Source: Carallia brachiata
Taxonomy: Eukaryota > Streptophyta > Magnoliopsida > Malpighiales > Rhizophoraceae
DNA length: 64,000 bases
Assembly (NCBI GenBank): GCA_021464245.1
Contig: JADCRB010000118.1
Coordinates: 2,978,056 to 3,042,055 of the forward strand
Reading direction: 5' to 3'
A model generated the notes under the pieces. The model made no database searches. It saw only the letters and a program-made list of their open reading frames with translations, and was not told the origin of the DNA. Position 1 is the stretch's first letter. Each line of letters starts with the position of its first letter. Shown piece by piece: positions 9,531 through 19,806 of this stretch. A program made the translations under genes and the position numbers.

Positions 9531-9875
9531 CTATCATAAATTTTTAGTTTTTTGAAATATATCACAAATTTTTAAATTGATTCTAAATTTAATATACCGT
9601 CATTCTAAAGTAACAGATTTCGTATTCATTTCTAAAATTCTAACCTTAAATCTCTATTTGCAATTCAAAAATGAAAAGTTTATTATTTTTTGAGGAGATT
9701 TCATGTGGGAATTTTAAGAATGGATACAAAATCTGTTACTATAAAATGAGGACATAATAAATTTAGAACCATTTAAAGAATTTATTATATTTTTCAAAAA
9801 AATGAAAGTTCATGACAAATTTGACAAAAAATAAAAAAAAAACCAAAATGTTCATTGGTTTTTTAGATATTAACT
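9531..9875. mobile_element. Inverted-repeat (MITE-like) element interrupted by copy 1
   Basis: Sequence directly after the LTR matches the inside of the element at 10242-10625, beginning about 20 bases in. It runs through the same TAACAGATTT...AAATCTGTTA arms to a TTAAC end at about 9875. Its left terminus must be beyond the 5' LTR outside the window, so the retrotransposon inserted into it. Confidence 0.6.
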
Positions 9876-9900
9876 CTATGTACTTATTGTTTTCTAAAAA

Positions 9901-10200
9901 AAATGAAAAGTTTATTATTTTTTGACCAAAACTATTTATTTTTCAAAATTATTAAAGAAAGAGATTTGAAGGAAAAAATAAAAAGGCCGCATATGAGAGT
10001 AAAGAGTCTCATTTCTCTTTTCTAACTCTGAAAAATTTTAACAAAAAGTTTATTATTTTCTCACCAAAACCATTTACTTTTCAAAATTACTGTTCAAAAA
10101 AAGAAAAAAAAGAGATTTGAAGGAAAACAAATAAAAACGCAGCATGGGAGAGCAAAGAGTCTTATTCTCCTTTTCTAACTCTGAAAAATTTTAGGATGTC
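9901..10200. repeat. Tandem duplication, period about 140 bp
   Basis: Two diverged units, each with GTTTATTATTTT, a CAAAACYATTTA segment, AGAGATTTGAAGGAAAA and TTTTCTAACTCTGAAAAATTTTA, start near 9906 and 10044. No gene is seen. Confidence 0.7.
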
Positions 10201-10241
10201 TATCGGCAATTCCTTCTTCCTCTTCTTCCTTTTTTTTTTTT

Positions 10242-10625
10242 GGGTTAATCTTAAAAGAAAAACTCATGAATTTTTAAGTTTTTTAAAATCTATTATGAAT
10301 TTCTACTTTTTTAGAATATATCATGAACTCTTCAATGGGTTATAAATCTATTTTCTCATCGTTCCATTGTAACAAATTTTGTATTTATTTCTAAGATTTC
10401 AACCTCAAATCTTCCAAGAAAAAATCCAAAAGTTTTGTTTTTGAATTAAAAATAAATATTTAAGGTTGGAATTTTGGAAATAAAAACGAAATCTATTACT
10501 TTAAAATGATGACATGCTAAATTTGAAACTAACTAAAGAGTTTGTGATATATTTCAAAAAATAAAGATTCATGATAAATTTGAAAAAACCGATAAGTTCA
10601 TGTTTCATTTTTATGAGATTAACCC
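10242..10625. mobile_element. MITE-like element with GGGTTAATCT termini
   Basis: It begins GGGTTAATCTTA and ends GAGATTAACCC. The two halves are inverted repeats of one another with moderate divergence, giving a foldback of about 384 bp. It is flanked on both sides by T-runs, so no clear target duplication can be read. Relatives are at 9531-9875 and 15835-16105. Confidence 0.7.
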
Positions 10626-11071
10626 TTTTTTTTTTTTTAAGAAAATAATTTATAATAGAAAAATACTTTTTTTGTTTCACAAGAGTAGCTTCAAAGTAAT
10701 AATAAAAAAATATAAATTATTAAATAATTAAATTTATAAAAATTGTTAAATACTATTTAATTGATTTGCATTACTAATCAATTTTATAATCTTGCTCTTT
10801 GTACCAAAGGCAGACCTTGGACTACTTCAATAAGGGTATCTCTAACCTCGTTGAATTTGCTAATTTTAGGTGCCAAATCCCAATCAATCAAGCCCCCCAC
10901 CGCCACCTACCACCTAGTTCGGTATAAAATGTGAGGTTCTTAACTACAATTTTATTTTAATCACTGAAAGTTGTAGTTTAATGATAAAGTGGTTATTCAT
11001 TTTTTAGGCCAAAAGCTTTGATTTAATGTTAACAGAAAACCATTTAATAAGACTAAATATATATATTTTTA
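10626..11071. other. AT-rich intergenic sequence
   Basis: No reading frame or structured repeat was recognised. A less AT-rich patch at 10800-10930 (CCCCCCACCGCCACCTACC) has no recognisable coding content. Confidence 0.5.
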
Positions 11072-11574
11072 GGGATATGTATAAATTAAATCTTAAACTT
11101 TTCATTTTTTTTACATTTAAATTTTAAATCTTTTTGACATTTCATTTAAATGATAAATCTTTCAATTTTTTACTATATCAATCCTTTTATTTACAAAAAG
11201 TGGTCAATCTATTATTAAATGAGTTTAACTTAATGCAAATTATTAAAAAAAAGTCAAATACACGAACTAAATATTTTTTTCATTAACAAAATATGTATAT
11301 TAAATATTTTTTTAATCAACAAATATACGAATTAAATAAGTAGCATGCATATTATTTGATGAAAAAAATATTTAATTCATATATTAACCTTTTTTCAAAT
11401 ATTTTTTTTGTAAATTCAAAATTATTTTTTAATATATTGATCACTTTCTGTCAACGTAGAAACTGGTTTAGTAAGAAATTAAAAATTTTAAAATTTAAAT
11501 GAAATCTTAAAAAAATTTAAAATTTAAATGTGAAAAAAATTTTAAAAATTTAAGATTTAAATTATATATATCTG
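11072..11574. mobile_element. Foldback/MULE-like non-autonomous element, older copy
   Basis: This shares its internal sequence (AAATATTTTTTTCATYAACAAAATATG, CAACAAATATACGAATTAAATA) and order with the element at 11614-12112. Its termini (GGGATATGTATAAATT... and its inverse near 11574) are more decayed, and no target duplication is legible. It lies about 40 bp from its sibling. Confidence 0.65.
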
Positions 11575-11603
11575 TTAAAGAATTTGCTCTTTTGTTGAGT
11601 GCT

Positions 11604-12122
11604 ATTTTCTATAGGGATAAATATTTTTAAAGTCCTAAACCTTTAGATTTTTTTACGTTTGAGTCCTAAACCTTTTTAACATTTCATTTGAGTCCTAAAT
11701 CTTTTAATTTTATACTATATCAGTCCTTTAAATTACGAAAAGTAGTCAATCTATTAATAAGTGAGTTTAATTTAATAAAAATCATTTAAAAAAGCTTAAA
11801 TACATGAATTAAATATTTTTTTCATCAACAAAATATGCATATTAAATATTTTTTTAATCAACAAATATACGAATTAAATAGGCAACATGCATATTTTTTT
11901 ATAAAAAAGACATTCAATTCATATATTTAATCTTTTTTAATAATTTTTTGTAAAGTTAAAATTATTTTTTAATAGATTGATTACTTTTGTTAAACAGAGG
12001 GACTAATTTGGTAGAAAATCAAAAAGTTTAGGACTCAAATGAAATGTCAAAAAGGTTTAGGACTCAAACGTAAAAAACTTTAAAGGTTTAGGACTAAAAA
12101 AATCATTATCCCATTTTCTATA
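11604..12122. mobile_element. MULE-like non-autonomous element with 10-bp target duplication
   Basis: The element 11614-12112 (499 bp) begins GGGATAAATATTTTTAAAGTCC and ends with the inverse GGACTAAAAAAATCATTATCCC. It is flanked by identical ATTTTCTATA at 11604-11613 and 12113-12122. A 9-10 bp duplication is characteristic of Mutator-superfamily insertion. There is no coding capacity. Confidence 0.8.
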
Positions 12123-12135
12123 GGAGTGTTATGTG

Positions 12136-12138
<3 letters not shown>

Positions 12139-12175
<37 letters not shown>

Positions 12176-12400
12176 CCTTTTTTATGACAAAAACAAATAA
12201 CATTCTTGTTTCAGAGCCAACAGGCCCACCATCAAAGAATTTCGACAATAAATATACGACACGCCTTACCATTGTCGGGACCAATAGAGAACCTCTTCCC
12301 ATGGATATGGCCTTAACAACATCGTCTTGGTTCGGGCGTTATTTAGGGCAATCATTAAGTCGTTTTGATTTGACGGCTTGAAAGACGAAATTTGACTTGA
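12139..12400. other. Poly-T run followed by a short anonymous open stretch
   Basis: More than 30 T's precede a non-repetitive, more balanced segment of about 200 bp (12180-12381) open on the plus strand for about 65 codons. No domain was recognised. The T-run next to unique sequence is compatible with an inserted fragment, but this is weak. Confidence 0.25.
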
Positions 12401-12620
12401 AATTTTCGAACATTACGATTTTGATATTTGAAAATTTGACTTAATTGAATTTGCAACTGAATTGAACAAATTATATACCTAACCTGTACAGTTGCAACCT
12501 AAACAGTTGCAACCTAAACTTGTACCCAACTTTATCAACCATAAATGTAAAAAAAAAAACCAATCCTCTTTGCAATCTAAACTTGTACCTAACTTTATTA
12601 AACATAAATGAAAAAAAAAA

Positions 12621-12987
12621 AATCCTCTTATAAATCAAATTTGATGTTGAATTAGTCTCAACTCTCTGAAAACTCTAGTCAAATAATGTTTATTGAGTAT
12701 AAATATATTATTGACGTTATGTTATCTCTCTCTCTTTCTCTCTCTATAGTTAAGGATCAATAGAGTTAAAACCTTCAAATATTTTCAATATAATTATTAA
12801 AATAAATCCTCTTATAAATCAAAGTTGATGTTGAATTAGCCTCAACTCTCTGAAAACTCTGCTCAAATAATGTTTATTGAGTATAGATATATTATTGGCG
12901 TTGTGTTATCTCTCTGTCTCTCTCTCTCTGGTTAAGGATCAACAGAGTTAACACCTTCAAATATTTTCAATGTAATTATTATTTTTT
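12621..12987. repeat. Tandem duplication, period about 184 bp, with a CT microsatellite
   Basis: Two units start at 12621 and 12805 (AATCCTCTTATAAATCAAA). Each includes AATAATGTTTATTGAGTATA, a (TC)n run and a GTTAAGGATCAA block. They differ by roughly 5%. Preceding sequence (12470-12610) carries shorter diverged repeats of CAACCTAAACTTGTACC. Confidence 0.8.
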
Positions 12988-13440
12988 TTTTCGTTATTTC
13001 TATTGTTTATTATCTTAACTTAATTTCTGGTCTTTTTTATTTTTGTTATTCATTCATTCATTGAAAAGTACTCAATTTTCTAGTCTTTTTTATTTTTGTC
13101 ATTTTATTTTTGTACTTATTTCTATGGTTCAGATTTCTAGTAATGGCGAACGTTTTCATTTTATTCATTTTTTCTGGTACCATGCTAAATTAATATATCC
13201 TAATATTTGTGAACATTTAAAATTTTAAAAATTCGTTATCAAGCTGGGAGGTTAAGTGACCTGATCATTTCTTATTACGTCAACTAGTAAGCTGCTAGTT
13301 CAGTTGATAGTTCTGAAATAATCGAAAGTTGCATATAATTAACAAATTTTTATTACATAATTTTTTAAAAATATTAACAAATTTTTATCTATTAATAAAA
13401 ATTGACTATTAATAAAAATTGACTATATCTATATTATTTT
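12988..13440. other. AT-rich intergenic sequence
   Basis: No supportable gene. Simple AT-rich sequence with short direct repeats such as AATAAAAATTGACTAT at 13395-13425. Confidence 0.5.
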
Positions 13441-13812
13441 GTAATCACAAAAATTTCATTATATCTTAATGTAGAAGTTAACCACGAATACTGTGTCAAA
13501 TGCCTATATATCAACATGTATAGTAAATTGAAAATAACAAAAACTGTAAAAGATATAATGTGAAATACTGTTCAAGTATATAACAAACTTCAATTTAAGA
13601 AATATATAATATATTTTTATAATTATAGTAGAGAAAAAAATAAAATTAGAAAACGATGTAATTTTAGCTAATTTCTGTTAATATATTTAACATAATCTTG
13701 ACTTAAGGGGTAAATTGCAAAAATTTAAAATTACAAAGTGATTTAATGCCTAAATTAAAATCACAAGAAATAAAATGTAAAACAACTAAACCACATAATA
13801 TTAAATGCATTT
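13440..13812. repeat. Dispersed repeat shared with 62270-62680, one end
   Basis: Colinear with 62270-62680 over about 370 bp, including CATTATATCTTAATGTAGAAGT, TATATCAACAT, ATATAATGTRAAATRC, TAATTTCTGTTAATA and a CCTAA-type end. The inverted left arm present in the 62-kb copy is not seen here. Confidence 0.65.
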
Positions 13813-14240
13813 AGCCCTAATTATTTTGAACTTTTATTAAAGGATAATCGACAGCGAAGTAATTCTTGCTCAATTTATATGTCAAAATATTCTTTTTTGT
13901 TAAATATTAAAATATTAGGTGCAAATCATTATTAGGTTCAAATTATAGTAATTTGTCTGAATGTGAATTTTCCTTTCTGATATATATGCTATTATTTATT
14001 ACGTTTTATTATTTTCTTGTGCCTATATTTCAAATTTCAACTGAGCATTTCGTAAGCTTAAAAGCTTCCTGCAGGATAGAATTTCGATTGATTATCAAGG
14101 AATTAAATTCCCATGTGCGTGCTGGTCCTTATGGAAAAGCTCAGAATAAGGAGATTTTTTTGGGAACTAGGCATAATCATATTGTTCAGTTGAGCCAATT
14201 TAATAAACTCATATCGGATATTTGTTCTAGTTTTCCTATT
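13813..14240. other. Intergenic sequence leading into a LINE remnant
   Basis: AT-rich to about 13950. Coding-like composition begins near 14100 (GTGCGTGCTGGTCCTTATGG), probably upstream LINE sequence too decayed to assign. Confidence 0.35.
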
Positions 14241-14244
14241 CCAG

Positions 14245-14790
14245 GGAGGCTCATTCTACGCCCATTCGGCTTGTATGGTGGAGTCCACCTCCTCCTGATT
14301 TTGTGAAGCTCAACACAGATGGGAGTTCCCAACATAATCTGGGTTGAGCGGGGTTTGGTGGCTGATCGCATGATGAGTTTGGGGTTTGGAAGGGTGGTTT
14401 CATGAATTCAGCAGGTCTGGCCGGTTACAAACATGTTCGTAGAACTTATTGGCTATTTGTCGTGGTTTGGAGCTTTGCTGAGATCTTGACCTTCGCTGTG
14501 TGATCCTTAAGTCTAACTCTCTTGAAGCATTGCATCTGATTTCTAACAAATAGTATACGCAGCATCCTTTGTCCATGATGCTTAATGACATCCGCAATCT
14601 CTGCAAATGACGTTTGCATGTTGAGTTACAACATGCATGTATTAAGGGAAGGGAATTCCTACGTAGATTATTAACTAAATTGGGTGCATCTTATTCTTGG
14701 AGCGAAGTTCTTTTTCAACAGCCTCCTGTGGGCATACTTCTCCTCTGGGAGGGTGACAAAATTGGGGTCGTTCATGTTAGGTGCTAGTTT
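14245..14790 (+). pseudogene. LINE-type RNase H (RVT_3-like) remnant
   Basis: TGGTGGAGTCCACCTCCTCC encodes WWSPPPPDFVKLNTDGSS, the usual start of the RNase H-like domain at the end of plant L1/LINE polyproteins (WxPPxxxxxKLNxDGS). Glycine-rich GFGG follows after a stop. The segment near 14660-14700 (LLTKLGASYSWSEVLF) corresponds to the C-terminal part of such domains. There are several stops and frameshifts. An A-rich run at 14820-14845 may be the LINE tail. Confidence 0.6.
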
Positions 14791-14799
14791 AGTTTAATT

Positions 14800-15834
14800 T
14801 TCTCTTTAGCCCATAAGAGCAAAAGGGAAAGAAAAAAAAAAAGTGAGCATTCCGCAATTTGTTTTGCTAAGTCTGATGGATATGTATCATTTTTTATCAA
14901 AAAAAAACTTTCTATTTTTCACAATTGTTCTTTAAGGAAAATTTTTATTAAAAAAAATTATATGACAGATGAACTAAAGGGTGAAGAAGGAGAATAGAAT
15001 TAAAAAAAATTGATTTTTTTCCTTTAATTTTAATTTTAAATTTCAGAACAAATATCGTGTTAGCACATTATGTTGTCAGTTTTTCACCTACATAGGTGTA
15101 AGTTAATGGAATTCGTTAGTGTCTTAAGTGGAATTTTTGATAAAAATAAATTTTAATTAATTAAAATTTTACTTTTCAAAAATGACATTATGAGACCACA
15201 GATAATTCAAAATTTGTTTGCATATAACTATTTATCTTTTCAAGGTCAATGTGCTTACTATCAAAGACTTTAAAGTTTAAACAGTTAAGAAAAGTAAACA
15301 TTAACAATGGCCATGCAAAGGTCCAACGCATAATCCTCGTGCCATAATTGAGGCATCTAGGTAAAAAAATCTTTGAAAGCTGTCGTGAGATTTTCTTTTT
15401 TTATTTTTTATCTAAAAAAAGTTTAGGTGAGGAGAGACTGACTCAATTTAAGGTCATGGAAAGTTACAGATTTAAAAAAAAAATTTATATATCACCCAGT
15501 AAAAAGGATCGCCAGTAAAACTCGAATTCTAAACCTTTCAAAAAGAAATCCAAAATCTTACCTGCCATGAGATTTTCTAGTTCACTAGAAAGATGCAGAT
15601 CTTGTGACCATTACTTACTTTGAACTCAATTATTATTAGGTCGCAATCAACAATAAATCAGTAATTGACTATAAGCATTGGTTATCCTTTCATATTTGCA
15701 TTATTACCAATGACTTCAATTATGAGCTAGTGTCCCTGAACTTAGTGGCTGTGTCGATCTGGTTGCTACACTCTATGGTGTTATAATTCATCATTTAGTG
15801 AGTTTGTTTTGTTAAATCCGATGGATATGTATTA
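14800..15834. other. AT-rich intergenic sequence
   Basis: No gene seen. It contains A-runs, a 14870/15820 pair of short direct repeats (TCYGATGGATATGTAT) and scattered low-complexity sequence. Confidence 0.5.
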
Positions 15835-16105
15835 GGGTTAATCTTATAAAAAAACTATGAACATTTCAGTTTTTTTTTTTTTTGAAATCTTTCATGAAGT
15901 ATTATTTTTTTGGAACATATCACCAATTTTTCAATTGGTTCTAAATTTATCATGTAGTCATTTTAAAGTAACAAATTTTATATTTAATTTTAAAATTTTA
16001 ACCTTAAATCCTTGTTTGGAATTCAAAAATGAAAAAAATATTTTTGGAGAGATTTGAGGAGAAAATTTTAAAAATGGATAAAAAATTTGTTACTATAGAA
16101 TCGAC
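15835..16105. mobile_element. Truncated third copy of the GGGTTAATCT element
   Basis: It starts GGGTTAATCTTATAAAAAAACT and follows the left arm and centre of 10242-10625 to AAAATTTGTTACTATAGAAT, where it ends abruptly against an FLA-like fragment. Confidence 0.65.
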
Positions 16106-16107
16106 AC

Positions 16108-16213
16108 TGGATATCGGTAAACGTTAGGATGACCGAAGCAACTATGAACGTAACCACAGGACTGACCAATACTACCGTATTAGGCATTGTCTACCCGGAT
16201 AACTAGCTTCCTT
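16108..16213 (+). pseudogene. Orphan fragment of an FLA gene
   Basis: About 105 bases match FLA1 coding sequence 25865-25970 at roughly 80% identity, including the exact run AACCACAGGACTGACCAATAC. It can be read as TGLTNTTVLGIVYPDN before a TAG. It covers only the H2 region of the fasciclin domain, with no upstream or downstream exon sequence, and abuts the truncated element at 15835. Confidence 0.75.
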
Positions 16214-16382
16214 AACGTGTTCGTGTTTGAAACGTGTTTAAAATGTGTATGATTTTTTTTAAAATTTCTTTTCTTTTGACGTATCAAAAACGTGTCTATG
16301 CCGTGTCCAATACGTGTTCAACATAGACACTTCACCAAAATATACGTGTCCGTGCATCCTTGAACGGTGCTAACGTGTTGTA

Positions 16383-16566
16383 TTAAAGTTGCAGTCAATT
16401 TGAGGGTGCATTGAAATTTTGGAAAATTTATTTGGTCACATTTAGATAGGGGTGTAGTAGATATATAGTAATTTGAACCTTTAAATTGTAAAAAATACGT
16501 TAAATTTAAAAAAAAAATTTAAATTATTACGTGTTCACTGCGTACCACTCTAATGTGTTTGTATAA
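16383..16566. repeat. Left edge of the segmental duplication (partner near 41925)
   Basis: AAAGTTGCAGTCAATTTGAGG and following GGTGCATTGRAATTT occur here and at 41929-41970. This is the leftmost place where the two segments upstream of BAHD1 and BAHD2 can be matched by eye. Confidence 0.6.
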
Positions 16567-16922
16567 TTAAACTTTTGAAATTTAAACAAAAATTTCTGCC
16601 CAATACTTGAATGGGAGGCCTCCACATGCATTTTGACGCGGGACGCATGCAATGTAATCAATTAAAAGAAGACTCACGCTAGATAATTTGTTTTCAAATT
16701 AATAGTGTTCGCGAATCAGATTAAACTTTTGAAATTTAAACAAAAATTTCTGCCCAATACTTGGAATGGGAGGCCTCCACATGCATTTTGACGCGGGACG
16801 CATGCAATGTAATCAATTAAAAGAAGACTCACGCTAGATAATTTGTTTTCAAATTAATAGTGTTCGCGAATCAGATTAAGTTGACGTTTTCAAATTAATA
16901 ATGTTCGCGAATTAGATTAAGC
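16567..16922. repeat. 154/155-bp tandem duplication upstream of BAHD1
   Basis: Two almost identical units (16567-16720, 16721-16875) with CTGCCCAATACTTGRAATGG, GGCCTCCACATGCATTTTGACG and TTGACGCGGGACGCATGCAATG are followed by a partial third unit to about 16922. Segment B has a single diverged unit (42205-42350), so the duplication arose after the segments separated or was lost in B. Confidence 0.85.
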
Positions 16923-16959
16923 TCACGTGAGAGATATTTACAATTAAACCTACCACACC

Positions 16960-17330
16960 AGTTTGGGAAGATTATATTATATACGTGGGACTGCTTCTTC
17001 TCTGCTCACCAGCATCTGACTAACAATCATCAGACACACTCCAACTTCCAGCCTTATAGTTCGTTTCCCTCCAATTCTCTGCTTCTCACTCTTGAAGGTA
17101 AAAAGCTTTTCTGAACAACTTTAAAGTTTAATTTTTTGAGCTTTTCAAAAGGTTTGCATTTTCAAACAAATTTTGTCGCTCATCATCTAAAAGAAGAGCT
17201 TTTGATCAAGTTTAATTGAATCTTCTTCTTTTCCTTTTGTTTTTTAATTTATTATGTTGCAGATATTGTTTCCTGACCCTGAAAATTCAGTTTTCGGACC
17301 TTACATGCAAAAGGATTTCAAGGTCAATAT
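16960..17330 (+). promoter_or_regulatory. Putative promoter and spliced leader upstream of BAHD1
   Basis: A TATA-like TTATATTATATACG at about 16970-16985 is followed by a C/T-rich leader. A possible donor CTTGAAG/GTAAAAAGC is near 17096 and an acceptor TTATGTTGCAG/ATATTG near 17262. The same landmarks are kept at 42400-42740, about 3 kb upstream of BAHD2. It could be a long 5' leader intron of the BAHD genes or the start of another transcript. Confidence 0.35.
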
Positions 17331-17845
17331 CCATTTTAGCTAATTTTTTTCCTGCTCTATCCATATCTCTTCTTATGCGTGAACTCAGAGTTAAGGCAAG
17401 GCCTCTTTCCCCTCTCCCTGTTTATGATTTTTTTTATGAGTCCATTTGTTTGGAGTTTGGACCAATTTTATTTTTGATTGATGGATTTGTGTATTCCAAC
17501 TCACCCACAAATTTGTAATTTTTTTTTTCTATATTTCCATTTAACGGGATTATTTCCAACCCTTCTTCTTAATTATAATTGAGAATATTAGTTTAATTGT
17601 CAGTTGGTCAATCATATCAGATTTATTTGGAGGTCGTTGTTTTAATTTACCCACCTACAATTTATCATAAGTTGTTAAACTCACTTACTTGGATTCAATA
17701 TCTAATACCATGTTATGATTTTTTATGGATCTATTTGTTTTTTGATTTAAGTCTTTGTGAACAGAAGAATGTTTGGACCAATTTTTTTTTTTTTTACTTG
17801 ATGAGCTAGTTGTAACCAACTTATTGCACCAACTTATAAACTGTT
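17331..17845. other. Duplicated non-coding sequence, intron-like
   Basis: T-rich sequence colinear with about 42780-43050 and 43130-43300 in segment B. No supportable gene; if the leader model above is right, this is intron. Confidence 0.4.
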
Positions 17846-17849
17846 GTTT

Positions 17850-18120
17850 AATATAGGATCATATCTAACACTCCCACAAATTCTCTCCCCATAGAAATTT
17901 TTTTTCTGCAGTATGATTTTGGATTTCCGCTAAGGTTATCTACGTTGAATGTTGACGTAGGAGCATTTCCAACACCATCACTCGTTCTCTGTCTCTCTTC
18001 ATAGAAAAATTTTCTTCTACAGTCTGGTTTTTGTCTTCTACTAAGGTTCTGTATGTTGATTCTGGGCTCCTGGCTTTTCTCGGTCACAGAACTTTTATTT
18101 TTTGATCAATTCTTCCTAAC
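17850..18120. repeat. Two-unit tandem repeat shared with 44405-44660
   Basis: A unit of about 125 bp (ATAGAAAAATTTTCTTCTACAGTCTGG, TTTTTGTCTTC, AAGGTTCT, ATGTTGATTC) occurs twice. Segment B has the same two units, so the tandem duplication predates the segmental one. Confidence 0.7.
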
Positions 18121-19780
18121 ACACTCTTAAAATAGAAAACCAAACCAAAATTTTTAATTATGCTAAATTTGCAATTGAAATCGAATCCAATTTTATATAA
18201 TCTTAATTACTTTTTTGAAGTCACCCAAATGAAGAAATCATTAAACTTGATTTGCTTTTTTTTTTTTACTAGGAAGAAATCTTTTATTATCTAAATGTTG
18301 AGACTGGTTTTTAATTATCTTTTAATAATACTTCTCTGTCGTTTGCAAGGAGTTATTCACACAGAACAAAAGTAAAAATACACCTGCCAACATTGTCAGA
18401 TGCGACCCAAAACAACTTTAATTTGGTCCATTAATTGCGATTTTTTTAAATTAAAAATTGTAAATAAACTGAAAATTTTAATTTATATGAATTAAATTAT
18501 TTAATTATAAAATTCGGTTTAATTAATTAAAATTTCAATTCGATTTGAATTTATTGGTTCACCGGATTTTATGATTTTTTTTGAATAATCCTACAGTCCT
18601 ACTTTTGAGTGTTGATACTTGAAACTTGACACATTAATTGGTGTGTACGTAAGATATTAAAAAAAAGGAGAAATAAGTATAAAGTCCCATCATATAGGCT
18701 CAAAAAAAAGTATATATAAGACAGACGTATAATAATTAATTAATTATTTTGTGTTACTAATGTAATTAATCTTTATAATAAAAAATCGATAAAAGTACAT
18801 TTATTTTTATTATAAAATTAATTATCTAATTATATAAAATAATTGATTAATTATTATATATATATATATATGTTACACATCAATTTTTTTCCATATTTAT
18901 GCACATTTTTTCCTCCAAAAATGATTCTTGGATGCGGATGTGGGCGGACGCAGTGTTGACGACACATTAGTTGTTGTACATATTATTGTATGTTTGCTAT
19001 ACATCGAATTTAACTGTAAATTTTAAAATTTTTTATAATTTTTAAATTCTATTAACTTATGATGTGCAATAATACTGAAGTTGATATATAATAAAAATAA
19101 AAAATATATACAAAAACGTATTAACTCTACGTTAATAAATTTTTTTGTGCGTATGTATCAAAACTTTTTTTCGTCATAGAAACAGAAAAATAAGTCAAAA
19201 GGTCTCTCTTGCCTATCCCTTCTTTTGAACGTCTGCTGATGAGGTTTGACTTCTTTTGTTAGGGGAGGGGATTTTCCGCACGGATGGGGGAAAGTCAAAC
19301 AAAGAGTATCGCAACTCATCTCATCATAACGCATGCGTGGCGGTGTTGAATTATGGAATTTAGACAAATTAAACAAAAAAGAACCGAAAATTAGTAAGAT
19401 CTTAGTATATTAGCATTACCATAGCCGTAAACGTCACTCATAGTTTAATTCCCCTCCTACACGAAAAAAGAAAAAAAACAAAACAAAACAAAACTTAAAT
19501 ATTGATCAAAATCCCAATTTTGCCAAAATGAGTACATGCTAATTGTAAAATTTGTTTATAGATGCATCATTTTCCTAAAAGAAAACTTGAAAAGTGGAAA
19601 ATCATAATTTTGATGCTTCCTGTTAAAAAATTAGTGCTTTCTCCTACAGCAACTTATTTGTTACTTGGTCTGATAATAGACCAGCCAATGCTAAGTTTAT
19701 AGCCACTAGCATGCTAAATTTTATTTTTCCTGCATCTTTTGGAAGAACTTTCTAGTTTAATATCCCAGCCGTTGCTGTCC
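18121..19780. other. Intergenic sequence upstream of BAHD1
   Basis: AT-rich, partly colinear with 44660-45850 (for example GAGTGTTGATACTTGAAACTTG and TTGATCAAAATCCCAATTTTGCCAA). An extra A-specific stretch at 18660-19150 is AT-rich with an (AT)n run near 18855-18870. No gene seen. Confidence 0.5.
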
Positions 19781-19806
19781 TTGTTGAATGTAATTGCAGA
19801 GAAAAA

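Noticed and set aside
12133..12381. 82-codon plus-strand frame after the poly-T run
   Set aside because: The start lies in the T-run (poly-phenylalanine) and the remaining ~65 residues match no family I recognise.
16220..16360. Repeated CGTGTCCGTG/CGTGTTC-like words that look like a regulatory array
   Set aside because: This is a diffuse pattern without fixed spacing; it looks like decayed repeat sequence rather than an operator cluster.
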